From: DASQUK01 sp046723645
GTDB taxonomy: Bacteria > Actinomycetota > Acidimicrobiia > Acidimicrobiales > VFJN01
DNA: 12,575 bases
Assembly (NCBI GenBank): GCA_046723645.1
Contig: JBKOUY010000070.1
Coordinates: 1-12,575 of the forward strand
Reading direction: 5' to 3'
Below, piece by piece: positions 1 through 11,279 of the stretch. The translations under genes and the position numbers were made by a program. Position 1 is the first letter of the stretch. Each line of letters starts with the position of its first letter. The notes below the pieces were generated by a model, which made no database searches, was not told the DNA's origin, and was given only the letters and a program-made list of their open reading frames with translations.

Positions 1-141
1 CGCCGTGAACTCCACATTCGGGTTCGACTCCGCCAACACCTTCGTAATCGCCGCCGTCAACGTCGTCTTACCATGATCAATATGACCCATCGTCCCAATA
101 TTCAAATGCGGCTTCGTCCGCTCAAACTTTTCCTTAGCCAT
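1..141 (-). CDS. tuf: Elongation factor Tu, N-terminal 47 codons (cut by window edge)
   Basis: EF-Tu is the GTPase that delivers aminoacyl-tRNA to the ribosomal A site in the cytoplasm. The visible N-terminus begins MAKEKFERTKPHLNIGTMGH and carries the G1 P-loop GHIDHGKT at residues 19-26; the rest lies beyond position 1. The ATG at 141-139 is the family's normal start. An AGAGG (154-158) lies 12 bases upstream, a rather long spacing. The gene follows fusA by 53 bases, the usual str-operon order, so it is probably co-transcribed. Its composition is odd. Third codon positions count 31 G, 13 T, 2 C and 1 A; Thr is always ACG, Leu always TTG, Ile always ATT. The fragment is about 52% GC, whereas the start of fusA is about 63% GC with mainly C- or G-ending codons. 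TMGHIDHGKT replaces the commoner TIGHVDHGKT. The family assignment is certain; the origin of the codon bias is not. Confidence 0.96.
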   Translation of the reverse strand, partial: MAKEKFERTKPHLNIGTMGHIDHGKTTLTAAITKVLAESNPNVEFTA

Positions 142-194
142 GGCTCGCTTGAACCTCTTTGAACTGGTGAAGTGTGCTGATAACGGAAGTCGTG

Positions 195-2282
195 CTACTC
201 GCCGCGCACCCGGGCAACGATCTCTTCTTGCACGGAGGAAGGCGTCTGCTGGTAGCTGTGGAACTGCATCGTGTACGTGGCACGACCCTGGGTCCGTGAA
301 CGCAGGTCGGTAGCGTACCCGAACATCTCTGACAGGGGGACCTGCGCCCGTACCACTTGGCTGTTGCCCCTTTGTTCCATGCCACCCACGCGTCCACGCC
401 GGCTGTTGAGGTCGCCGATGACGTCGCCCATGTAGACCTCGGGCGTGACGACCTCGACCGCCATGATCGGTTCGAGCAGCACGGGGTTGGCCTTGCGGGC
501 GGCGTCCTTGAACACCATGGAACCGGCGATCTTGAATGCCATCTCCGAGGAGTCAACCTCGTGGTACTTGCCGTCCACGAGGGTCGCTCGCACGTCGACC
601 GTGGGATATCCGGCGAGAACTCCGGCGTCGAGGGACTGCTGGATGCCGGCGTCGACCGCCGGGATGTACTCCTTTGGCACGCGCCCGCCGGTGATCTTGT
701 CGACGAACTCATAGCCACCACCCGGGCCCAGTGGCTCCAGGTTGATGGAAACCTCAGCGAACTGGCCGGCGCCACCGGTCTGCTTCTTGTGCGTGTACGT
801 CACCTTGGTGACCGGCTGGGTGATGGTCTCGCGATAGGCAACCTGCGGCTTGCCGACGGTGGCATCGACCCGGAACTCGCGGAGCATGCGGTCGACCAGC
901 ACCTCGAGGTGCAACTCGCCCATGCCGGAGATCACGGTCTGACCCGTGTCCTCGTCGGTGCGAACCTGGAACGTGGGGTCCTCCTCGGCCAGCGCCTGGA
1001 GGGCCTTGCTCATCTTCTCCTGGTCGGCCTTGGTCTTCGGCTCGACGGCGACGTGGATCACCGGCTCGGGGAACTCGAGCTGCTCGAGCTGGATCTCGGC
1101 GCCGGGCGCCGACAGCGTGTCGCCCGTGCGCGTGTTCTTCAGGCCGATGCCCGCGGCGATGTCGCCGGTGAACACGGCGTCGACGTCTTCCCGGTGGTTG
1201 GCGTGCATCTTCAGGATGCGGCCGATGCGCTCCTTCTGGCCCGTGGTCGTGTTGACGACCTGGCGGCCCTTCTCGAGCGTGCCCGAGTAGACCCGGAAGT
1301 ACGTCAGCTTGCCGACGTGCGGGTCGGACATGATCTTGAACGCCAGCGCCGCGAAGGGCTGGTCGTCGTCGGGCTTGCGCTCGAGCTCCTCGTTGCCTTT
1401 CATGCTGACGCCGGTGACCGGCGGCAGGTCGATGGGGCTGGGCAGGTAGGCCACGATGGCGTCGAGCAGCGGTTGCACGCCCTTGTTCTTGAACGCGCTG
1501 CCGTTGAGCACCGGCACGATCTCGCCGGCAAGCGTGCCCGTGCGGATGGCGCGCTGCAGGTCGTCGACCGTGATCTCCTCGTCGGTGACGTACTTCTCGA
1601 GGATGACCTCGTCGAACGACGACAGGACGTCGATCAGCCGATGGCGGTAGTCCTCGGCCTGCGCAAGGAGGTCGGCGGGGATGTCCTGGACCTCCCACTT
1701 CGCGCCCAGTTCCTCCTCCAGCCAGACGAGCGCCTTCATGCTGAGCAGGTCGATGACGCCGCGATAGTGGCCCTCGGCACCGAGGGGCAGCTGAATGACG
1801 GCCGTGTTGGCCTCGAGCCGATCGCGGATGGAGTCGAGCGCGGCGAAGAAGTCGGCGCCCAGCCGGTCCATCTTGTTGACGAAGCACATGCGCGGCACGT
1901 GGTACTTGTTGGCCTGGCGCCACACCGTCTCGGTCTGCGGCTCGACCCCGGCGACGGCGTCGAACACCGCCACCGCACCGTCGAGGACGCGCAGGGACCG
2001 CTCCACCTCGACGGTGAAGTCGACGTGCCCGGGCGTGTCGATGATGTTGATCTGGTAGTCGTTCCAGAAGGTGGTGGTGGCGGCCGAGGTGATCGTGATG
2101 CCGCGCTCCTGCTCCTGGACCATCCAGTCCATGGTGGCGGCGCCCTCGTGGACCTCGCCGATCTTGTAGGTGCGCCCGGTGTAGTAGAGGATCCGCTCCG
2201 TCGTCGTGGTCTTGCCCGCGTCGATGTGGGCCATGATCCCGATGTTGCGGACCCGCTCGAGGGGGTGGGTTCTCATTGCCAT
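195..2282 (-). CDS. fusA: Elongation factor G
   Basis: EF-G is the ribosomal translocase, a GTPase that moves tRNA-mRNA after peptide bond formation and helps recycle ribosomes. The 695 aa product has the usual length. The GTPase motifs are all visible: AHIDAGKT (18-25), RGIT (60-63), DTPGH (82-86), NKMD (136-139) and GSAFKNKG (261-268). The remaining sequence covers the beta-barrel domain II and domains III-V, including the HEVDSSEMAFKIAG segment of domain IV. The start is ATG at 2282 (MAMRTHPLER); a second ATG two codons in, at 2276, is equally possible, and neither has a strong Shine-Dalgarno sequence. The stop is TAG at 195-197. It lies 105 bases after rpsG and 53 before tuf. The 3' third uses more T- and A-ending codons than the rest, grading toward the composition of tuf. 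No key GTPase residue is missing. Confidence 0.98.
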   Translation of the reverse strand: MAMRTHPLERVRNIGIMAHIDAGKTTTTERILYYTGRTYKIGEVHEGAATMDWMVQEQERGITITSAATTTFWNDYQINIIDTPGHVDFTVEVERSLRVLDGAVAVFDAVAGVEPQTETVWRQANKYHVPRMCFVNKMDRLGADFFAALDSIRDRLEANTAVIQLPLGAEGHYRGVIDLLSMKALVWLEEELGAKWEVQDIPADLLAQAEDYRHRLIDVLSSFDEVILEKYVTDEEITVDDLQRAIRTGTLAGEIVPVLNGSAFKNKGVQPLLDAIVAYLPSPIDLPPVTGVSMKGNEELERKPDDDQPFAALAFKIMSDPHVGKLTYFRVYSGTLEKGRQVVNTTTGQKERIGRILKMHANHREDVDAVFTGDIAAGIGLKNTRTGDTLSAPGAEIQLEQLEFPEPVIHVAVEPKTKADQEKMSKALQALAEEDPTFQVRTDEDTGQTVISGMGELHLEVLVDRMLREFRVDATVGKPQVAYRETITQPVTKVTYTHKKQTGGAGQFAEVSINLEPLGPGGGYEFVDKITGGRVPKEYIPAVDAGIQQSLDAGVLAGYPTVDVRATLVDGKYHEVDSSEMAFKIAGSMVFKDAARKANPVLLEPIMAVEVVTPEVYMGDVIGDLNSRRGRVGGMEQRGNSQVVRAQVPLSEMFGYATDLRSRTQGRATYTMQFHSYQQTPSSVQEEIVARVRGE

Positions 2283-2308
2283 GAGATTCGTTTCTCGTTC
2301 GACATGCA

Positions 2309-2371
2309 GACGACCGAGCTCGCAAGCCCGGTCGTCGGGGGAACCACGCCCCTCAGGGGGCGTCGTCCCCC
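2309..2371 (-). promoter_or_regulatory. Double hairpin in the rpsG-fusA spacer
   Basis: The 105-base spacer between rpsG and fusA contains two adjacent inverted repeats. One pairs GACGACCG (2309-2316) with 2329-2336. The other has an inner 7-bp stem (2346-2352 with 2357-2363, loop of four) extended, after a small internal loop, by a 6-bp outer stem (2337-2342 with 2366-2371). No T-run follows on the minus strand, so it is not a classical intrinsic terminator. It could act as a partial attenuator, an RNA-processing site or a stability element that sets S7 against EF-G output. The base pairing is read directly; the role is inferred. Confidence 0.5.
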
Positions 2372-2387
2372 CGAGTTGGTTGGGGGA

Positions 2388-2858
2388 TTACCAGCGGTAG
2401 TGCGCGAAGGCCCGGTTGGACTCGGCCATCTTGTGCGTGTCTTCCTTGCGCTTCACAGAGCTGCCGATGCCGTTGTTGGCGTCGACCAGCTCGGAGGCCA
2501 GCCGCTCGGCCATGGTCCGCTCGCGACGCTGCTTGGAGTACCCGACGATCCAGCGGATGGCCAGCGTGTTGGCCCGGCGGGGGCGGACCTCGACAGGCAC
2601 CTGGTAGGTGGCGCCACCGACGCGGCGGCTCTTCACCTCGAGCTGGGGCTTGACGTTGTCGACCGCACGCTTGAGCGCCGCCAAGGCGTCGCCGTCGGTG
2701 CGCTTGCCGACGATGTCGAGCGCGTCGTAGACGATGCGCTCGGCCGTGGACTTCTTGCCGCGCTGCAGGATCTTGTTGACGATCTGCGTGACGAGCACCG
2801 ACCGGTAGACCGGGTCGGGCATGAGGTCACGGCGCGGCGCGGGGCCCCTGCGCGGCAT
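2388..2858 (-). CDS. rpsG: 30S ribosomal protein S7
   Basis: S7 binds the 3' major domain of 16S rRNA, nucleates assembly of the 30S head and contacts the mRNA exit and E-site tRNA region. The product is 156 aa, the normal bacterial length. It starts MPRRGPAPRRDLMPDPVYRS and ends in the conserved stretch SSVKRKEDTHKMAESNRAFA. The reading frame is open further upstream to 2960, but that part overlaps rpsL out of frame. The ATG at 2858 is preceded by AAGGAAGG (2867-2874) at a spacing of 8 bases, and it gives the family's N-terminus. The gap after the rpsL stop is only 4 bases, and the binding site lies inside the end of rpsL, so the two genes are likely translationally coupled. Confidence 0.98.
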   Translation of the reverse strand: MPRRGPAPRRDLMPDPVYRSVLVTQIVNKILQRGKKSTAERIVYDALDIVGKRTDGDALAALKRAVDNVKPQLEVKSRRVGGATYQVPVEVRPRRANTLAIRWIVGYSKQRRERTMAERLASELVDANNGIGSSVKRKEDTHKMAESNRAFAHYRW

Positions 2859-2862
2859 CGAA

Positions 2863-3234
2863 TCAGCCTTCCTTCTTGGCGCCGTAGCGGCTGCGAGCTT
2901 GCTTGCGGTCGCGCACACCGGCGGTGTCGAGGGTGCCGCGGATGATCTTGTAGCGGACACCCGGGAGATCCTTCACCCGGCCGCCACGCACGAGCACGAT
3001 CGAGTGCTCCTGGAGGTTGTGCCCCTCACCGGGGATGTACGCGGTGACCTCGATGCCGCTCGACAGGCGCACGCGGGCGACCTTGCGCAGCGCGGAGTTG
3101 GGCTTCTTGGGCGTATGGGTGAACACGCGCGTGCACACGCCACGGCGCTGGGGCGCGCCCTTGAGCGCCGGCGTCTTGACCTTCGACGTCTTCGACTGGC
3201 GGCCCTTGCGGACCAGCTGTTGGATCGTGGGCAC
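2863..3234 (-). CDS. rpsL: 30S ribosomal protein S12
   Basis: S12 sits at the decoding centre of the 30S subunit and affects accuracy; it is the classical site of streptomycin-resistance mutations. The 123 aa product matches the family end to end. Key segments are TPKKPN (41-46, with Lys43) and GGRVKDLPGVRY (84-95, with Lys88 and Asp89, the latter being the methylthiolation site known in other bacteria). Both lysines are the sensitive, wild-type residues. The start is GTG at 3234-3232, with GAGGT (3240-3244) 5 bases upstream; this gives the conserved MPTIQQLVRKGR N-terminus. It is the first gene of the rpsL-rpsG-fusA-tuf unit and has its own promoter candidate in the spacer after rpoC. Confidence 0.98.
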   Translation of the reverse strand: MPTIQQLVRKGRQSKTSKVKTPALKGAPQRRGVCTRVFTHTPKKPNSALRKVARVRLSSGIEVTAYIPGEGHNLQEHSIVLVRGGRVKDLPGVRYKIIRGTLDTAGVRDRKQARSRYGAKKEG

Positions 3235-3315
3235 TCGTTACCTCGCGACGGACGAACGGCGTGTTGCTAGAGGGGTGGATCGCAGGTCGACGCGGCGCGT
3301 CAAGACCGACAGGAC

Positions 3316-3344
3316 AGCTTACGGGCTGAAGTACCACCACACAA
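3316..3344 (-). promoter_or_regulatory. Candidate promoter of rpsL-rpsG-fusA-tuf
   Basis: Read on the minus strand, a -35-like TTGTGT (3339-3344) is followed after exactly 17 bases by a -10 TAAGCT (3316-3321). This -10 fits the TANNNT pattern of actinobacterial housekeeping promoters. The expected start point near 3309 leaves a leader of about 75 bases before the rpsL GTG. It lies downstream of the rpoC terminator hairpin, where a new promoter is needed. A TTGACG (minus strand, within 3296-3301) in the leader has no matching -10 at normal spacing. The call rests on pattern alone. Confidence 0.5.
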
Positions 3345-3410
3345 CCTGCGACCAGCAGCCCTTCCGGCGTGGCTACGGGTCCTGTCGCCTCCGGTGCGGG
3401 GCCTACCGCC

Positions 3411-3428
3411 GCCGGCGTGAACGCCGGC
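3411..3428 (-). other. Short GC hairpin upstream of the rpsL promoter
   Basis: A perfect 7-bp inverted repeat, GCCGGCG (3411-3417) and CGCCGGC (3422-3428), encloses a TGAA loop. It lies between the rpoC terminator repeat and the rpsL promoter. It may be a second, backup stop for readthrough from rpoC, or part of the repeat described at 3442-3515. Apart from this hairpin, I see nothing else in 3345-3429. Confidence 0.35.
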
Positions 3429-3441
3429 AGCGGCCCCGCCT

Positions 3442-3515
3442 CCTCAGCGCCACCCGCGGCCCGCCTCCTTCGCGAGAGGCGAGCGGGACCGGCCATCGAG
3501 GCCGGTCCCGCTCGC
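3442..3515 (-). repeat. Dispersed hairpin-plus-tail repeat, copy 1 (after rpoC)
   Basis: Read on the minus strand, this element is a hairpin (3479-3515) followed by a 33-base tail (3442-3474). The same arrangement occurs on the plus strand at 12501-12575 after the phosphotransferase gene. The tails match at 32 of 34 aligned positions (one A/G change, one single-base gap) and the last 20 bases are identical. The hairpins share the loop-side core CCGGCCTCGA but differ at paired positions in a compensatory way. A further partial duplicate of the tail's start (3430-3444) follows 25 bases on. The sequence shows a shared repeat with the same orientation relative to the upstream gene; its genome-wide copy number is unknown. 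Confidence 0.75.
3479..3515 (-). terminator. Hairpin terminator of rpoBC
   Basis: A perfect 16-bp inverted repeat, GCGAGCGGGACCGGCC (3479-3494) with its complement at 3500-3515 and a 5-base loop, begins 10 bases after the rpoC stop codon. It has no T-run on the minus strand, as is common for terminators of high-GC actinobacteria. The position and stem strength support termination or 3'-end protection of the rpoBC transcript. Confidence 0.75.
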
Positions 3516-3525
3516 TGGTCGTTCG

Positions 3526-7581
<4,056 letters not shown>

Positions 7582-7677
7582 TGGTTGCTCCGTTTGCCGC
7601 TGGGGGGCGGCGGTTCGAGGGGGTGCTGTCGTCGTCGTTCGCGGTCGGTGGTACGGGGTTCGAGATGAGGTGCACGG

Positions 7678-10600
7678 TCAGAAGCTGGTCCGCTGGCGGC
7701 GGCGCTCGTCTTCCTCGTCGCTGCCCCGCTCGGGCCGGCTGAGGTCGATGCCGAGCTCCTCGGCGGCGCGGAACACGTCCTCGTCGAGCTCGCGCATCTC
7801 GATCTCTTCTCCGGTCTGTGCCAGGACCTCGACGTTGAGGCACAGCGCCTGCATCTCCTTGATGAGCACCTTGAAGCTCTCGGGAATGCCGGGCTCGGGG
7901 ATGTTCTCGCCCTTGACGATCGCCTCGTAGACCTTGACCCGGCCGAGCACGTCGTCGGACTTGATGGTCAGCAGCTCCTGGAGGCAGTAGGCGGAGCCGT
8001 AGGCCTCGAGGGCCCACACCTCCATCTCGCCGAATCGCTGGCCGCCGAACTGCGCCTTACCGCCCAGCGGCTGCTGGGTGATCATGGAGTACGGGCCGGT
8101 CGACCGGGCGTGGATCTTGTCGTCGACCAGGTGGGCCAACTTGAGGATGTAGACGTAGCCCACGGTGATGGGCTGGTCGTAGGGCTCGCCGGTACGGCCG
8201 TTGTAGAGCGTCGTCTTGCCGTCGGGCCGGATGAGCCGCTGGCCGTCGTCGGTCTCGGGCCGGAGGTTCTCGAAGATCGACCGGATCGTCGGGTGCCTGC
8301 CGGCCTCCTCCTGCTCGTCCCAGTGGGCGCCGTCGAACACCGGCGTGGCGATGAGGGTCGACGGCGGCGTGGCCGGACGGGTCTTGGCCTCGGTGCCGCG
8401 GACGGGCTCGTCGCCCACGGCCTCGCCGTTGACCTGCCAGCCCCAGCGAGCGGCGTACCCGAGGTGCGCCTCGAGGACCTGGCCCACGTTCATGCGGGAC
8501 GGCACGCCCAGCGGGTTCTGGATGATGTCGACGGGGGTGCCGTCGGCCAGGTGCGGCATGTCCTCGATCGGCAGGATCTTGGAGATGACGCCCTTGTTGC
8601 CGTGCCGCCCGGCGAGCTTGTCGCCCACCGAGATCTTGCGCTTCTGGGCGACGTAGACCCGGACCAGCTGGTTGACGCCCGGCGGCAGCTCGTGGCCGTC
8701 CTCGCGGGTGAAGACCTTGACGTCGATGACCTTGCCCTGCTCGCCGTGGGGCACCTTGAGCGACGTGTCCCGGACCTCGCGCGCCTTCTCGCCGAAGATC
8801 GCCCGCAGCAGGCGCTCCTCGGGGGTGAGCTCGGTCTCGCCCTTGGGCGTGACCTTGCCGACCAGCACGTCGCCGGCGTCGACCTCGGCGCCGATGCGGA
8901 TGATGCCCCGCTCGTCGAGGTCCTTGAGGATGTCCTCGGACAGGTTGGGGATGTCGCGGGTGATCTCCTCGGGGCCCAGCTTGGTGTCCCGGGCGTCGAT
9001 CTCGTGCTCGTGGATGTGGATCGACGTGAGCACGTCGTCGCGCACCAGGCGCTCCGAGATGATGATGGCGTCCTCGAAGTTGTAGCCCTCCCACGGCATG
9101 AACGCCGTGAGCAGGTTCTTGCCGAGGGCCAGCTCACCGTTGTCGGTGGACGGCCCCTCGACGAGGATGTCGCCCTTGCGGAAGGAGTCGCCCTCGCGCA
9201 CCCGCGGCTTCTGGTTGATGCAAGTGTCCTGGTTGGAGCGCTCGAACTTGAGCAGCTTGTAGACCCGGCGGCCCAGCTTGCGGTACTCGACCGTGATGAG
9301 GTCGCCCGACACGTCGGTCGCCACGCCGTCGTCCTCGGCGACGATCATGTCGGCGGCGTCGCGGGCGGCTCGAACCTCGACGCCCGTGCCGATGTAGGGG
9401 GCCTCGGCCCGGACCAGCGGCACGGCCTGCTTCTGCATGTTGGCGCCCATGAGCGCCCGGTTGGCGTCGTCGTGCTCGAGGAACGGGATGAGCGCGGTGC
9501 CCACCGACACGATCTGCTTGGGCGAGACGTCCATGAGCTGGACCTCTTCGGGCGGCACCGCGGAGATCTCGGTGGTCGCGGCGAAGTAGGTCTCGCGCTC
9601 GAGCTGGGCACGCAGGTTCTCGAGGGTGGCCGCCTGCGGCGAGCGCCGCACGAGCACCCGGTGGTTGCGGAAGGTGTTGTTGGCGTTCAGCGGCTCGTTG
9701 GCCTGGGCGACGACGTAGTCCTCCTCCTCGTCGGCGGCCAGGTAGACGACGTCGTCGGTGACCTTGCCGTTGACGACCTTGCGGTACGGCGACTCGATGA
9801 AGCCGAACTCGTTGACCCGGGCGTAGGTCGAGAGCGCGCCGATCAGGCCGATGTTGGGTCCCTCCGGCGTCTCGATCGGGCACATGCGGCCGTAGTGGCT
9901 GAAGTGCACGTCGCGGACCTCGAAGCCCGCCCGCTCGCGGGACAGCCCGCCGGGGCCGAGCGCCGAGAGGCGGCGGCGGTGGGTCAAGCCCGACAGCGGG
10001 TTCACCTGGTCCATGAACTGGGAGAGCTGGCTGGTGCCGAAGAACTCCTTGATGGCCGCGACCACCGGCCGGATGTTGATCAGCGTCTGGGGCGTGATGG
10101 CCTCGACGTCCTGGGTTGTCATGCGCTCGCGCACGACCCGCTCCATGCGGGACAGGCCGATGCGCACCTGGTTCTGGATCAGCTCGCCGACCGAGCGGAT
10201 GCGGCGGTTGGCGAAGTGGTCCTGGTCGTCCAGGCGGTAGCCGGGCTCGGCGTTGACCAGGTGGAGCAGGTAGGTGAGGGTGGCGAGGACCTCGCAGCGG
10301 CTGAGCACCGACTGGCCGGGCTCGGGCCGGTCGATCAGGCCCCGCTCCTCGAGCATGGGGAAGAGCTCGGCCAGCTTCTCGACCTCGGGGCCGAGCTTGC
10401 GGTCGAGCTTGTGGCGCCCGACACGGGACAGGTCGTAGCGGCGCGACTCGAAGAAGGCATTGCGGAAGTAGACGCGGGCGGACTCCACCGACGGCGGCTC
10501 GCCGGGGCGGGCCCGCTTGTAGATCTCGACCAGGGCCTCGTCCTGGGTGGGGGCGACGTCGCGGTCCTTCTCCCACTGGCCCTCGAGGAAGGGGAACTGG

Positions 10601-11268
10601 CGCACGAAGGCGGCGAGGAAGCCTGGCGCGTTCTCCTCGTCGTAGCCGAGGGCGCGGAGCAGCACGAACAGGCTGAGGCGGCGCTTGCGGGCGACGCGGG
10701 TGCCGGCGGTCACGTCCTTGCCGGGCTTCTGCTCGACGTCGAACTCGATCCACTCGCCTCGGTAGGGGTGGATGGTGCCCTTGACGAGCTGGTGCTTCGC
10801 CAGGTTGCGGAGGCGGTAGCGCTCGCCGGGCTCGAAGATGACGCCGGGCGACCGGACGAGCTGGCTCACGACCACCCGCTCGGTGCCGTTGATCACGAAC
10901 GTGCCCTTGTCGGTCATCATGGGGAAGTCGCCCATGAAGACCGTCTGCTCCTTGATCTCACCGGTCGAGGCGTTGACGAACCGGGCGCGCACGAAGATGG
11001 GCGCCGAGTACGTCATGTCCTTTTCCTTGCACTCCTCGACGGAGAACTTGGGCGGCGGCCGCAGGTCCTCGTCGTTGGGGTCGAACTCCAACTCGAGCTG
11101 GAGGGTCTCGGTGAAGTCCTTGATGGGGGAGATATCGGCGAACGTCTCCTTCAGGCCCTCCTGGAGGAACCAATCGAAGGACTTCCGCTGGATCGCGATC
11201 AGGTCGGGAAGCGGGAGGGCCTCCTCGATGTTCGCGAACGAATACCGATCCCGGATGCGAGTGGACAA
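7678..11268 (-). CDS. rpoB: DNA-directed RNA polymerase subunit beta
   Basis: This is the beta subunit of RNA polymerase, which forms the second half of the active-site cleft and the rifamycin pocket. I start it at TTG 11268-11266: GAGGAG (11276-11281) lies 7 bases upstream and the protein then begins MSTRIRDRYSFANIEEALPL, giving 1196 aa. The frame stays open to 11334, but those 22 residues do not look conserved. The rifampicin region is GTSQLSQFMDQVNPLSGLTH (411-430), followed by RRRLSALGPGG. D420, H430 and S435 (E. coli D516, H526, S531) are wild type, but position 422 (E. coli 518) is Val instead of Asn. Other conserved blocks include EGYNFEDAIIISERLV, RKISVGDKLAGRHGNKGVIS and the C-terminal clamp segment GGKAQFGGQRFGEMEVWALE. 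Two promoter candidates lie upstream. rplJ-rplL are not adjacent; a divergent gene is there instead. Confidence 0.98.
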   Translation of the reverse strand: MSTRIRDRYSFANIEEALPLPDLIAIQRKSFDWFLQEGLKETFADISPIKDFTETLQLELEFDPNDEDLRPPPKFSVEECKEKDMTYSAPIFVRARFVNASTGEIKEQTVFMGDFPMMTDKGTFVINGTERVVVSQLVRSPGVIFEPGERYRLRNLAKHQLVKGTIHPYRGEWIEFDVEQKPGKDVTAGTRVARKRRLSLFVLLRALGYDEENAPGFLAAFVRQFPFLEGQWEKDRDVAPTQDEALVEIYKRARPGEPPSVESARVYFRNAFFESRRYDLSRVGRHKLDRKLGPEVEKLAELFPMLEERGLIDRPEPGQSVLSRCEVLATLTYLLHLVNAEPGYRLDDQDHFANRRIRSVGELIQNQVRIGLSRMERVVRERMTTQDVEAITPQTLINIRPVVAAIKEFFGTSQLSQFMDQVNPLSGLTHRRRLSALGPGGLSRERAGFEVRDVHFSHYGRMCPIETPEGPNIGLIGALSTYARVNEFGFIESPYRKVVNGKVTDDVVYLAADEEEDYVVAQANEPLNANNTFRNHRVLVRRSPQAATLENLRAQLERETYFAATTEISAVPPEEVQLMDVSPKQIVSVGTALIPFLEHDDANRALMGANMQKQAVPLVRAEAPYIGTGVEVRAARDAADMIVAEDDGVATDVSGDLITVEYRKLGRRVYKLLKFERSNQDTCINQKPRVREGDSFRKGDILVEGPSTDNGELALGKNLLTAFMPWEGYNFEDAIIISERLVRDDVLTSIHIHEHEIDARDTKLGPEEITRDIPNLSEDILKDLDERGIIRIGAEVDAGDVLVGKVTPKGETELTPEERLLRAIFGEKAREVRDTSLKVPHGEQGKVIDVKVFTREDGHELPPGVNQLVRVYVAQKRKISVGDKLAGRHGNKGVISKILPIEDMPHLADGTPVDIIQNPLGVPSRMNVGQVLEAHLGYAARWGWQVNGEAVGDEPVRGTEAKTRPATPPSTLIATPVFDGAHWDEQEEAGRHPTIRSIFENLRPETDDGQRLIRPDGKTTLYNGRTGEPYDQPITVGYVYILKLAHLVDDKIHARSTGPYSMITQQPLGGKAQFGGQRFGEMEVWALEAYGSAYCLQELLTIKSDDVLGRVKVYEAIVKGENIPEPGIPESFKVLIKEMQALCLNVEVLAQTGEEIEMRELDEDVFRAAEELGIDLSRPERGSDEEDERRRQRTSF

Positions 11269-11279
11269 CGAATCACTCC

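Noticed and set aside
357..2945. Plus-strand open frame of 862 codons opposite fusA and rpsG
   Set aside because: It spans two unrelated conserved genes on the other strand and their spacer, and has shadow-type composition.
2859..2960. N-terminal extension of S7 by 34 residues into rpsL
   Set aside because: It overlaps rpsL out of frame; the ATG at 2858 has a strong ribosome binding site and the family N-terminus.
3296..3301. TTGACG in the rpsL leader as a promoter -35
   Set aside because: No TANNNT -10 lies at 16-19 bases; the nearest TAGCAA is about 28 bases away.
7582..7677. Internal promoter or terminator in the rpoB-rpoC spacer
   Set aside because: The spacer is C-rich on the minus strand, with no convincing -35/-10 pair and no substantial inverted repeat.
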